Below are positions 6,348-13,541 of a stretch of 25,294 nucleotides of DNA, one piece after another. The first letter of the stretch is position 1. Every line of letters starts with the position of its first letter. The stretch is from a virus, in IMG/VR virus record IMGVR_UViG_3300030107_004993, positions 1 through 25,294 of that record. One strand, written 5' to 3'. Below the pieces are notes generated by a model. It had not been told where the DNA came from, searched no databases, and worked only from the letters and a program-made list of their open reading frames with translations. A program made the translations under genes and the position numbers.

Positions 6348-7933
6348 AGAGCGAATTCGTTAGACATACAGCATGTGAAAATTGTGGCAGTAGTGATGCG
6401 AAGTCTGAGTATTCAGATGGACATAGCTACTGCTTTGTATGTCAAACCCGTACTCCTGGGAATGGAGAAATTATTCACAATCATAAGATGTCAACAAATG
6501 TACAACTCCAAGGATCAGCCATACGGCTGCATAAAAGAGGTATATCAGAAGCAACAAACCAGAAGTATAAGATCTATAGAGACGGAGAACTTTTACGGTT
6601 CCATTATTTCTCAAGCGACGGACTACTTCAGGGAGCAAAGGTAAGAACTAAACAAAAGGATTTTTACTATGAAGGAAAGCAGACAGACACCTTATTTGGA
6701 CAACATCTCTTTCCTTCTAGTGGTAGAAGAATTGTCGTTACGGAGGGGGAACTAGATGCCGCCTCGTGTTACGAAGCAATGCCAGGATGGCCAATGGTTT
6801 CACTACCTCACGGAGCAGGAGGAGCCAAGAAAGACATTCAAAAACAAATCCCCTTGTTTCAAGGCTATGAAGAAATTGTACTCTTCTATGATGGAGACGA
6901 TCCAGGAAGAAAGGCAGCAGAGGAATCTGCAGGTGTATTACCACCAGGGAAGGTCAAAATTGCCAGGTTGGAATCCTATAAAGACGCTTCAGAAGCTTTA
7001 CAAGCGAATGACGCAGAAGCAATAAGAAGGGCTATATGGGATGCGAAACCTTACCAACCTGACGGAATAGTAGATGCTAAGACACTTCTTAAAGAAGTAA
7101 CCACACCACAGAAACCATTTGATCATGAATACCCATACAAAGGACTCAACGAGAAGTTACACGGGATCAGGTATGGAACACTTATCACATTTACTAGCGG
7201 CACTGGCCAAGGAAAATCAACCATCACCCGTGAAATTGCAACTCACTTGCTCAACAAAGGTGAGAGAGTTGGATTCTTGGACCTTGAAGCAAGTAATAGA
7301 CAAACAGCATTAGGTCTTATGTCTACTGCTGTAGGCAAACCCTTACATATAGGTGAACATAGTGAGCAAGAACTCAAAGAGTATTTTTCTAATACCATTG
7401 CTAATTGGAACCTCTACATGTTTGATGGCTTTGGGTCTTTTGATCCAGACGTGGTTTACAATCGGATCGAATTCCTTGCCAGTGGATTGGAGTGTCGTGT
7501 TGTATTCTTAGATCATTTATCAATATTACTTAGTGGTTTAGATGGCGACGAACGTCGCATGATTGATCAAACAATGACTAGATTAAGGAGTTTAGTTGAA
7601 CGCACAGGTATAACTCTTTTCTTAGTTAGTCACTTAAGACGTACAAGTAATGACAGAAAATCCCATGAAGAAGGAGGTCGAGTGTCCCTTGGACAGTTAC
7701 GAGGGTCTCATAGTATCGCTCAAATCAGCGATGCGGTCATCGCTTTGGAACGTGACCAACAGAGCGAAGAGAAACGAAGTGATACGACTCTTAGAGTTAT
7801 TAAAGATCGATATAGTGGCCAAACAGGAATAGCTTGCAAACTTACATATGACTTATCCAACTGCAGATTTAGTGAGAATGATGTTAAGGAATCACCCTTG
7901 GTATCAGGATCAGACGAAACCACAGATTTTTGA
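6335..7933 (+). CDS. Primase-helicase (T7 gp4-like)
   Basis: A bifunctional replication protein, 532 residues from ATG 6335; an in-frame ATG at 6305 would add ten residues that lie wholly in the endonuclease. In order: a four-cysteine zinc finger (CENCGSS, then CFVC, about residues 14-36), a TOPRIM primase domain with VVTEGELDAAS (about 134-144) and FYDGDDPGRK, then a RecA-type helicase with Walker A GTGQGKST (289-296) and a Walker B-like VVFLDHLSILLSG. It ends in an acidic tail finishing DF, as T7 gp4 does. An internal ATG at 6488, just after the zinc finger, sits where T7 starts its short helicase-only form, but no good ribosome-binding site precedes it here. Confidence 0.96.
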   Translation: MAHIESEFVRHTACENCGSSDAKSEYSDGHSYCFVCQTRTPGNGEIIHNHKMSTNVQLQGSAIRLHKRGISEATNQKYKIYRDGELLRFHYFSSDGLLQGAKVRTKQKDFYYEGKQTDTLFGQHLFPSSGRRIVVTEGELDAASCYEAMPGWPMVSLPHGAGGAKKDIQKQIPLFQGYEEIVLFYDGDDPGRKAAEESAGVLPPGKVKIARLESYKDASEALQANDAEAIRRAIWDAKPYQPDGIVDAKTLLKEVTTPQKPFDHEYPYKGLNEKLHGIRYGTLITFTSGTGQGKSTITREIATHLLNKGERVGFLDLEASNRQTALGLMSTAVGKPLHIGEHSEQELKEYFSNTIANWNLYMFDGFGSFDPDVVYNRIEFLASGLECRVVFLDHLSILLSGLDGDERRMIDQTMTRLRSLVERTGITLFLVSHLRRTSNDRKSHEEGGRVSLGQLRGSHSIAQISDAVIALERDQQSEEKRSDTTLRVIKDRYSGQTGIACKLTYDLSNCRFSENDVKESPLVSGSDETTDF

Positions 7934-8072
7934 TGGCAGTGATTATAAACATCCTTGGTATCAATTTCTGGATAGACCTGAACCCAAGCTGAAGAAACCC
8001 AACCCGCCTAGTAAAGAACAAATTAAAAAGGCAAAATTTAAAGACAAAACATATGAATGGAAAAAAAGATAG
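7878..8072 (+). CDS. Small hypothetical protein (about 64 aa) between helicase and polymerase
   Basis: The frame spans the 123-base gap between primase-helicase and polymerase exonuclease, overlapping the former by 56 bases and the latter by 16. ATG codons at 7878 and 7881 are equally likely; an earlier ATG at 7848 lies deeper in the helicase. The product has a duplicated HPWYQ (in RNHPWYQDQT and YKHPWYQFLD) and a Pro/Lys-rich basic tail (PKLKKPNPPSKEQIKKAK). I do not recognise it. Position suggests an accessory factor of the replication machinery; that is inference. Confidence 0.5.
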   Translation: MMLRNHPWYQDQTKPQIFDGSDYKHPWYQFLDRPEPKLKKPNPPSKEQIKKAKFKDKTYEWKKR

Positions 8073-8602
8073 TGCTTATCTTTGATTTAGAGACAAATGG
8101 ACTATTACATGATCTAACTCGCATTCATTGTTTATCAATACATAACTCAGAGACAAATGAAATTGAATCGTTTAATGACGAAAAGAATAACGATTATTCA
8201 ATCACTGAGGGACTGGCTAAGCTCTCTACAGCTGACGTCATTGTCGGTCATAACATTATCAACTTTGACCTACCTTGCATTAGAAAGCTCTACCCTTTTT
8301 TCTCTACCGTTGCTAGCTCTGTTGATACTCTTATTCTTTCACGTCTTTACCATCCAAATCTACTAAGTAGAGATTGGAAAAGAAGAGACCTTGAATTAAA
8401 TGAAAACATGCCTCTTCAATTATTTGGGAGGCATTCGTTAGAAGCGTGGGGATACAGACTTAATCATTTTAAAGGTGAGTTCTCTAAGACTACTGATTGG
8501 AAAGAGTGGTCTCCAGAGATGCAAGCCTACTGTGAACAAGACGTATCCGTCACACAAAGATTATGCACCCATTTCACCCCTTACCTGACTGGATTGCGTT
8601 AG
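8057..8602 (+). CDS. DNA polymerase, 3'-5' exonuclease part (split gene)
   Basis: 181 residues matching the N-terminal proofreading domain of T7 gp5. Exo I is FDLETNG (Asp10, Glu12); Exo II is GHNIINFDLP; Exo III is YCEQDVSVT. The segment HSLEAWGYRLNHFKGEF follows T7 SHALEAWGYRLGEMKGEY closely. The frame ends at TAG 8600-8602, just after Exo III, where T7 gp5 continues into the polymerase. The rest of the protein is in the next ORF, one frame back, overlapping 40 bases. Either two subunits are made or a frameshift joins them; see findings. Confidence 0.95.
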   Translation: MEKKIVLIFDLETNGLLHDLTRIHCLSIHNSETNEIESFNDEKNNDYSITEGLAKLSTADVIVGHNIINFDLPCIRKLYPFFSTVASSVDTLILSRLYHPNLLSRDWKRRDLELNENMPLQLFGRHSLEAWGYRLNHFKGEFSKTTDWKEWSPEMQAYCEQDVSVTQRLCTHFTPYLTGLR

Positions 8603-9837
8603 AGCATTCAGTCGCAGAAATACTTACAACCCAAGAATTACATGGATGGTACTTTGATGAAAGCTCTTCACGGGAACTTGAGCAAAGTCTCCGAAGAGAA
8701 TTGGAAGATCTTACTTGCTTACTTCGAGACAGGCATCCTTTCGTTGCAGGCACAGTATTCAATCCTAAACGAGATAATCGGACCAAAGGCTATGTCGCTG
8801 GTTTTGAATTCATCAGGCTCAAAGAACTGAATCCAACATCAAGGGATCACATATCTTGGATATTACAAACACACTATGGCTGGACTCCAAAATTAATCAG
8901 CTCGAAAAACAAAAAGCCTGTAATCGACGAAATAATTCTGAAGGACATTGGGACGGATATTGCTCTTCGTTTTCTACGATGCCTGGAACTGAAAAAGGCT
9001 TTAGGGATGATATCCGAAGGCGTGAACGCATGGCTCAAGCTATGTACGACGTCTAGCCGTATCCATCATCACTGCTCAGTAGCAACAAACACATTTAGAT
9101 GTGCTCACAGAAAGCCTAATCTAGCTCAAACACCAGCTGGAGAAGAATTTAGGAAACTATTCAAAGCTTCTCCAGGAATGAAGATGGTTGGTGCTGACCT
9201 TAGTGGAATCGAACTCAGGATGCTTGCTCACTATTTAGCAAGGTATGATGGAGGTAGATATGCAGACATACTACTTAACGGAGATATACATCAGGTCAAC
9301 GCTGATAAAATTGGTATAAGTAGAAGAGCTGTGAAGACAGTAACTTATGCCTTTCTTTACGGTGCTTCAGCAACCCGTATAGGTACTAGCTACGACAAAC
9401 AACTATCACCAGCAAAAGCAGCAGCTAAAGGAAAAGAAATTCGTGATGCCTTTATTAAAGCTATTCCTGGTTTATCAGAGTTGTTATCAGCTGTTAAGAG
9501 GAGATCTACATCAGGAGCAATACTAGCTATCGATGGAAGAAGAATCTTAGTTGATAGTCAACACAAGAGTCTGAATTATTTACTTCAGTGTTCAGCTGGA
9601 GTTATTGCAAAGCGATGGCTACTAATAGCAGACGAAACAATTAAAGAGGCTGGTCTACGTGCTCACCAGCTTGCGTTTATACATGACGAACTTCAATACG
9701 AGTGCGATCCAAAACATATAGATGATGTTAAATTCACCCTTGAAAACTCAGCAGTTAGAGCTGGGGAGTACTACAACCTTAGAGTTCCAATCGAAGCAGA
9801 AGCAAAGTCAGGAAGAGATTGGTCAGAGGTACACTGA
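8563..9837 (+). CDS. DNA polymerase, 5'-3' polymerase part (split gene)
   Basis: 424 residues forming the family A polymerase domain of T7 gp5. Motif A is VGADLSGIELRML (Asp212); the O helix is RRAVKTVTYAFLYGAS (Arg254, Lys258, Tyr262, Tyr266), where Tyr262 is the site giving low discrimination against dideoxynucleotides in T7; motif C is FIHDELQYE (His374, Asp375, Glu376). The thumb region begins DWIALEHSVAEILTTQE, homologous to T7 IEHRAAWLLAKQE. ATG 8563 lies upstream of the exonuclease stop in another frame. The weak AAAGA before it suggests coupling to the exonuclease ORF. All catalytic residues are present. Confidence 0.95.
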   Translation: MHPFHPLPDWIALEHSVAEILTTQELHGWYFDESSSRELEQSLRRELEDLTCLLRDRHPFVAGTVFNPKRDNRTKGYVAGFEFIRLKELNPTSRDHISWILQTHYGWTPKLISSKNKKPVIDEIILKDIGTDIALRFLRCLELKKALGMISEGVNAWLKLCTTSSRIHHHCSVATNTFRCAHRKPNLAQTPAGEEFRKLFKASPGMKMVGADLSGIELRMLAHYLARYDGGRYADILLNGDIHQVNADKIGISRRAVKTVTYAFLYGASATRIGTSYDKQLSPAKAAAKGKEIRDAFIKAIPGLSELLSAVKRRSTSGAILAIDGRRILVDSQHKSLNYLLQCSAGVIAKRWLLIADETIKEAGLRAHQLAFIHDELQYECDPKHIDDVKFTLENSAVRAGEYYNLRVPIEAEAKSGRDWSEVH

Positions 9838-9839
9838 TA

Positions 9840-10607
9840 ATGAAAGTATTAATTGATGCAGACTTTATAGTCTATAAATGTTGTGCTGCTGCAGAGACAG
9901 AGATTGACTTTGGTGATGATGTCATAGTTGTAAGTTCAAAATTTAGTGAAGCTTATAACTGTGTCAAAAGAGAACTACACAAGATACAACGAGAATTCTT
10001 TGTACCAATTCAAGATGTTTTATTGTTCTTTAGTGATAGTTGTAATTTCCGAAAAGAAATCCAAGCTGACTATAAAGGACATAGGAACCGTAAGAAACCA
10101 TGCGGATATAGAAGAGTGATTAAAGCTCTTGAAGAAGAATATGAGGTAATAAGAATGCCTTCTCTTGAAGCTGACGACGCACTAGGTATATACGCTACAG
10201 AACACCCTGGAAATACTATTGTCTCACCAGATAAAGACATGAAACAAATACCTGGTAAGCTTTATAACTTCACTGAAATGTTCACAATCACACCTGAAGA
10301 TGGAGCTAAGTGGCACTTGATTCAAACAATGGCAGGTGACAATACAGATGGTTATGCAGGTTTACCAAGTTATGGAGTAAAGAGATCAACCTTACTTTTT
10401 GAAAAAGAAGGTTATAGCTGGAAGACAGTAGTAAACGCATTCAAAGAGAAAGAGTTATCAGAAGATACAGCACTAATGAATGCACGTTTAGCAAGGATCT
10501 TAACCTTTAAAGATTATGACTTTGAAAAAAGAGAACCAATCTTATGGTCTCCCACCGCCGATTACAAAATTGACGATGGAGCAAGACTTCAAGTTAAGAA
10601 AAATTAG
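9840..10607 (+). CDS. 5'-3' exonuclease (T7 gp6-like, FEN/PIN fold)
   Basis: 255 residues from ATG 9840, two bases after the polymerase stop; GAGGT at 9826-9830 is a plausible ribosome-binding site, and a GTG-like start further upstream would overlap the polymerase. It degrades duplex DNA from 5' ends and removes RNA primers. Acidic active-site residues occur in VLIDADFIVYK, LFFSDSCNFRKEI, SLEADDALG, VSPDKDMKQI and MAGDNTDGYAGL, in the order seen in T7 gp6. The final LARILTFKDYDF also matches T7. Its last 32 bases overlap a small ORF. Confidence 0.94.
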   Translation: MKVLIDADFIVYKCCAAAETEIDFGDDVIVVSSKFSEAYNCVKRELHKIQREFFVPIQDVLLFFSDSCNFRKEIQADYKGHRNRKKPCGYRRVIKALEEEYEVIRMPSLEADDALGIYATEHPGNTIVSPDKDMKQIPGKLYNFTEMFTITPEDGAKWHLIQTMAGDNTDGYAGLPSYGVKRSTLLFEKEGYSWKTVVNAFKEKELSEDTALMNARLARILTFKDYDFEKREPILWSPTADYKIDDGARLQVKKN

Positions 10608-10830
10608 TGACGCATTAGATAACCCAAATGCAAAGAAAGAAGACATTAAAACTGTCTTCCTTGCATTACAAAAACAGAATTTTATTTTAGCCAACAGCCT
10701 TACTAATTTAATAGAGAAATGGCCGAAACCACCACCTCGGATTACGGACCTGGATATTACAGGCGTGGCTCCATCCAGCCATGGAGTTTTATTCGTGATC
10801 AAGAACTCAACTTCCACCTCGGAAACGTAA
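10576..10830 (+). CDS. Small hypothetical protein (84 aa)
   Basis: ATG 10576 is chosen because the sequence before it lies inside the exonuclease. Residues 1-50 (MEQDFKLRKISDALDN, KKEDIKTVFLALQKQN, ILANSLTNLIEKW) form a clean run of helices that looks like a small real protein. From about residue 49 the frame runs 112 bases through the beginning of the DUF3310 gene, giving a Pro/Ser/Thr-rich tail that is probably unstructured. No family recognised. The equal-length frame on the other strand (10542-10856) is a mirror shadow. Confidence 0.6.
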   Translation: MEQDFKLRKISDALDNPNAKKEDIKTVFLALQKQNFILANSLTNLIEKWPKPPPRITDLDITGVAPSSHGVLFVIKNSTSTSET

Positions 10831-11009
10831 TTAAATATGTATGTCGAGCAGGTCATAAATATGACGACATAGAAGATTTAGAAAAAGCAATCCACTACTT
10901 ACAGAATGAAGTCGAATTTAGAACAAGCCAAAGAGTTCAGGAATGCATTCGGAGTAACGAACACACAGAATCTGAGTTCGAGAACTTTGCAAAGGAATTT
11001 GATCGTTGA
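10719..11009 (+). CDS. DUF3310 family protein
   Basis: 96 residues. The segment IQPWSFIRDQELNFHLGNVIKYVCRAG (residues 19-45, shown here as its two halves IQPWSFI and HLGNVIKYVCRAG) followed by DDIEDLEKAIHYL is the DUF3310 signature found in many phages, where a partner in nucleotide metabolism is suspected but not established. The domain ends at about residue 65; the remaining 30 residues are Glu/Ser-rich and overlap the MazG-like gene by 104 bases. Start ATG 10719 lies 112 bases inside the previous frame. Its neighbours are exonuclease and MazG-like pyrophosphohydrolase, fitting a nucleotide or DNA metabolism role. Confidence 0.85.
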   Translation: MAETTTSDYGPGYYRRGSIQPWSFIRDQELNFHLGNVIKYVCRAGHKYDDIEDLEKAIHYLQNEVEFRTSQRVQECIRSNEHTESEFENFAKEFDR

Positions 11010-11280
11010 AGAATTTAAAGAATTTCTAGAAGCAGAGGGAATGCTTTTTAGACAAAGCTTACCGCTACATGAAGAAGCTTTAAAAGAATTAGCAGACCTT
11101 GTTTATGTATGTTTTCAATATGCAGTGAACATGGGTTGGGACTTAGATGAAGCTCTAAATCGAGTCCATAAAAGTAACATGTCCAAACTAGATGATGAGG
11201 GTAAACCAATTTATAGAGACGATGGAAAAGTGTTAAAGAGCAAAAAATATAAACCACCATTTTTAACTGATCTTGTCTAA
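10906..11280 (+). CDS. MazG-like nucleotide pyrophosphohydrolase
   Basis: 124 residues of the all-alpha NTP pyrophosphohydrolase superfamily. The metal-binding pattern is visible: LIVEEFKEFLEA supplies the first Glu pair and ALKELADLVYVCF supplies the Glu-x-x-Asp. The N-terminal EQAKEFRNAFG and the C-terminal DDGKVLKSKKYKPP, a substrate-contacting strand in phage members, are also typical. It would hydrolyse (d)NTPs to monophosphates, either to clean the pool or to feed the reductase. It starts 104 bases inside the DUF3310 frame, and its TAA (11278-11280) shares one base with the NrdA ATG, so the three genes are coupled. Confidence 0.85.
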   Translation: MKSNLEQAKEFRNAFGVTNTQNLSSRTLQRNLIVEEFKEFLEAEGMLFRQSLPLHEEALKELADLVYVCFQYAVNMGWDLDEALNRVHKSNMSKLDDEGKPIYRDDGKVLKSKKYKPPFLTDLV

Positions 11281-12662
11281 TGGCTAATTTAATATCAAGA
11301 ACTGGTAGGGTTCAGTCATGGATTGATAATTCAACCTCCCGCCTACCAGTGTCATGCACTGTCTTCGTTGTAGAAGACTCAATGGAGGGACCAAATGGAA
11401 TCGAAGCATCATGGAGATTTGTATCACATGCTCTCAGAAATGGAGCTGGTGTCGCAATTCACTTGTCAAAACTTAGACCTAAAGGAACTGAAAGCATTAA
11501 AGGAAATGACTCGCTCGTTGCCAGTGGACCAGTCTCCTTTGGAAGAATCTACTCAACCTTAAATGAAATATTAAGAAGAGGGGGGACATACAGAAATGGG
11601 GCGGCTGTTCTTCATATGGATTTGGATCACCCTGATGTTATTGATTTTATCACTACTCCTAGGTCAGAACTTCCATGGGTCAAAAGGTGTGTCAATATTA
11701 ACGACGAAAAATGGAAAGGTGCTGATCAGACAACACGGGATGCGTTGATATATGGCATCAGATCAGGTGACATATGGCTCAATAAAATTAAGTATGATAA
11801 AAATGGAAAAAGAATCCGAGGCAACGTATGCCTTGAAGTTTACCTGCCATCACGAGGAACTTGCCTCCTCCAACACGTTAATCTCGGTGCCTGTAAAATC
11901 GGAGAACTACAATATGCTTTCTCTGAAGGTATGCGAAGTTTGTGCGAGTTACATAGCAAAACAGGCGTTGGCAGTTCTGGAGAATACTTACCCCCGGAAA
12001 CGGACCGCCAAGTCGGACTTGGATGCCTTGGATTAGCAAACCTACTAGCTCAAAATAACGTCACCTATAAACAGTTTGGTGATGCGTTAGAGGCAGTAAA
12101 TGATGGCATACCTGGATTAGGTACAGCTGGTTTAATTGCACAAGAATTATATAAAGGTATTCATGCTGCAGCTAAAATAGCACGTGAATATAATATGGAT
12201 CGAGCATTTGCTATCGCTCCTACCGCAAGCTGTTCATATCGCAGTAGGAGTATATTAGGCTTTACTGCTACACCTGAAATCGCTCCACCTGTTGCACGTT
12301 CAGTCGATAGAGATTCAGGTACATTTGGAGTTCAAACATATGATTATGGTGCTGTAGAAATCGCCTCAGAAGTTGGTTGGGATACCTATAAGAAGGTAGC
12401 TGATGAACTAATGTATATGTTTGATTTTACAGGGCTTCTTCACGGCTATTCATTTAATAGCTGGAGCGATGTTGTTACATATGACGAGAGCTTCGTGGAA
12501 GAGTGGCTAGACAGCCCCCAGACATCACTTTATTATTCCTTACAGGTAATGGGTAATGTTCAGGATAAATCAAGTGCTTATGCAGCATTAGATGAAGATG
12601 ACGTACAAGATTACTTGCAAGGGATTCTACAAAAAGAACCCGAATGCGATTGTCAAGAATGA
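11280..12662 (+). CDS. nrdA: Class I ribonucleotide reductase, alpha subunit (short cyanopodovirus type)
   Basis: 460 residues, much shorter than E. coli NrdA (761) and without an N-terminal ATP cone, so activity regulation by dATP is probably absent. Active-site residues are present: the finger-loop NVCLEV gives Asn182, Cys184 and Glu186; the redox pair is Cys26 (PVSCTVF) and Cys205 (VNLGACKI); Tyr418-Tyr419 (SLYYS) match the radical relay of class I; and the tail CDCQE gives Cys456/Cys458 for re-reduction. The APTASCSY loop is the phosphate-binding site. The YY pair and the beta gene next to it place it in class I, although such podovirus enzymes were long labelled class II. The stop overlaps NrdB by ATGA. 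Confidence 0.93.
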   Translation: MANLISRTGRVQSWIDNSTSRLPVSCTVFVVEDSMEGPNGIEASWRFVSHALRNGAGVAIHLSKLRPKGTESIKGNDSLVASGPVSFGRIYSTLNEILRRGGTYRNGAAVLHMDLDHPDVIDFITTPRSELPWVKRCVNINDEKWKGADQTTRDALIYGIRSGDIWLNKIKYDKNGKRIRGNVCLEVYLPSRGTCLLQHVNLGACKIGELQYAFSEGMRSLCELHSKTGVGSSGEYLPPETDRQVGLGCLGLANLLAQNNVTYKQFGDALEAVNDGIPGLGTAGLIAQELYKGIHAAAKIAREYNMDRAFAIAPTASCSYRSRSILGFTATPEIAPPVARSVDRDSGTFGVQTYDYGAVEIASEVGWDTYKKVADELMYMFDFTGLLHGYSFNSWSDVVTYDESFVEEWLDSPQTSLYYSLQVMGNVQDKSSAYAALDEDDVQDYLQGILQKEPECDCQE

Positions 12663-13378
12663 ATCCATATGAAAAGTTACTCAATAGAAAGAGAACATGG
12701 ACACCAGTCCAAACAACAGCTGGAAAGCTTAAAGAGGGAGCAGAAGAGACCATCTACCGTGCTCTCGCAATACGCCATATGGAGCTACCAGTTGGCGAGT
12801 TTATTGCAGAATCACTTGAAAAAGAAGTTCCCGAATCTGCACGGAAACTCCTAGAGTCAAACGTCCAAGACGAGGTTAAACATGACCTCGCTCTTGGCTA
12901 TATAACCAACGCTATAGGCGTTGACGAGAAGTCTGAGAAAGAGGCTTTTCTATTAAGGGATGCGTGGGAAGCGCACCCTGACCACATGATTACAAAAGCC
13001 TTAGTTATTGAACGTGCTATTTTCTTTGTACTTCTGCCTTTCTTTAGGTTTAATGGCGATGCTGGTCTCAGAACGGTATCAGCTGATATTTCCAGAGACG
13101 AACAAATACACGTGGCCACTAATAGTCTCGTATGTGCTGATATGGGTCTTACTCCTAGTCAATCTCTGGATAAACTTAGGAAAGCCACAATTAACTGGAT
13201 CATGGAGCCATTAGGCAAGAATACCTATGGCGATAAATATTTAAGTAAAAAATTTTGGCTGGATTCTAGCGATAACCTTATGTATAACGGCAAAGCTCCA
13301 GAGCTTTCTGAAACTAAGTCAGCAAGAATGCCAGCGTTCTTTGAACATAGTAATGTCAACCTCCCGCAATATTCTTGA
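12659..13378 (+). CDS. nrdB: Class I ribonucleotide reductase, beta subunit (R2, no radical tyrosine)
   Basis: 239 residues from ATG 12659, which overlaps the NrdA stop as ATGA (an upstream in-frame ATG at 12644 is less likely). A ferritin-like helical bundle with the R2 metal ligands: probable Glu42 (HMELPVGEF), Glu72 and His75 (DEVKH), Glu118 (VIERAIFF), Glu148 and His151 (RDEQIH). The position four residues after His75, where E. coli has radical Tyr122, is Leu79 (KHDLAL); Tyr81 is two residues further on. The enzyme therefore probably uses another radical or metal centre, as in the tyrosine-less subclasses. It is far shorter than typical R2 (about 375). Confidence 0.9.
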   Translation: MNPYEKLLNRKRTWTPVQTTAGKLKEGAEETIYRALAIRHMELPVGEFIAESLEKEVPESARKLLESNVQDEVKHDLALGYITNAIGVDEKSEKEAFLLRDAWEAHPDHMITKALVIERAIFFVLLPFFRFNGDAGLRTVSADISRDEQIHVATNSLVCADMGLTPSQSLDKLRKATINWIMEPLGKNTYGDKYLSKKFWLDSSDNLMYNGKAPELSETKSARMPAFFEHSNVNLPQYS

Positions 13379-13541
13379 GCCAATCCTAGGACCAACTCTT
13401 GAGTCAATCCTCTCTGAGTTAGAGGAAATCTATCCACCTACCAACCCCAACCCTAATGAATCAATGGAATCAATTATGTATCGCTCAGGACAAAGGTCCG
13501 TTGTTGAGTGGATAACAACTCGTATCAGTGAGGATAATTAA
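13353..13541 (+). CDS. Small hypothetical protein (62 aa)
   Basis: ATG 13353 begins 26 bases inside NrdB; a TTG at 13341 is an alternative. The stop directly abuts the next ATG (taaATG, 13539-13544). The N-terminal half is a hydrophobic helix (ILEPILGPTLESILSELEEI), then a Pro/Asn linker, then YRSGQRSVVEWI, a motif I believe recurs in small proteins of other marine T7-like phages next to the structural genes. Function unknown. Tight coupling on both sides argues it is real. Confidence 0.65.
   Translation: MSTSRNILEPILGPTLESILSELEEIYPPTNPNPNESMESIMYRSGQRSVVEWITTRISEDN

Noticed and set aside
8563-8602. Programmed -1 frameshift joining the polymerase halves.
   Set aside because: No X-XXY-YYZ heptamer in the overlap; coupled initiation at ATG 8563 is simpler. 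Kept as an alternative only.
10542-10856. 104-residue ORF on the minus strand.
   Set aside because: It mirrors the plus-strand coding region of exonuclease, small ORF and DUF3310; all neighbours are on the plus strand and its content is not protein-like.
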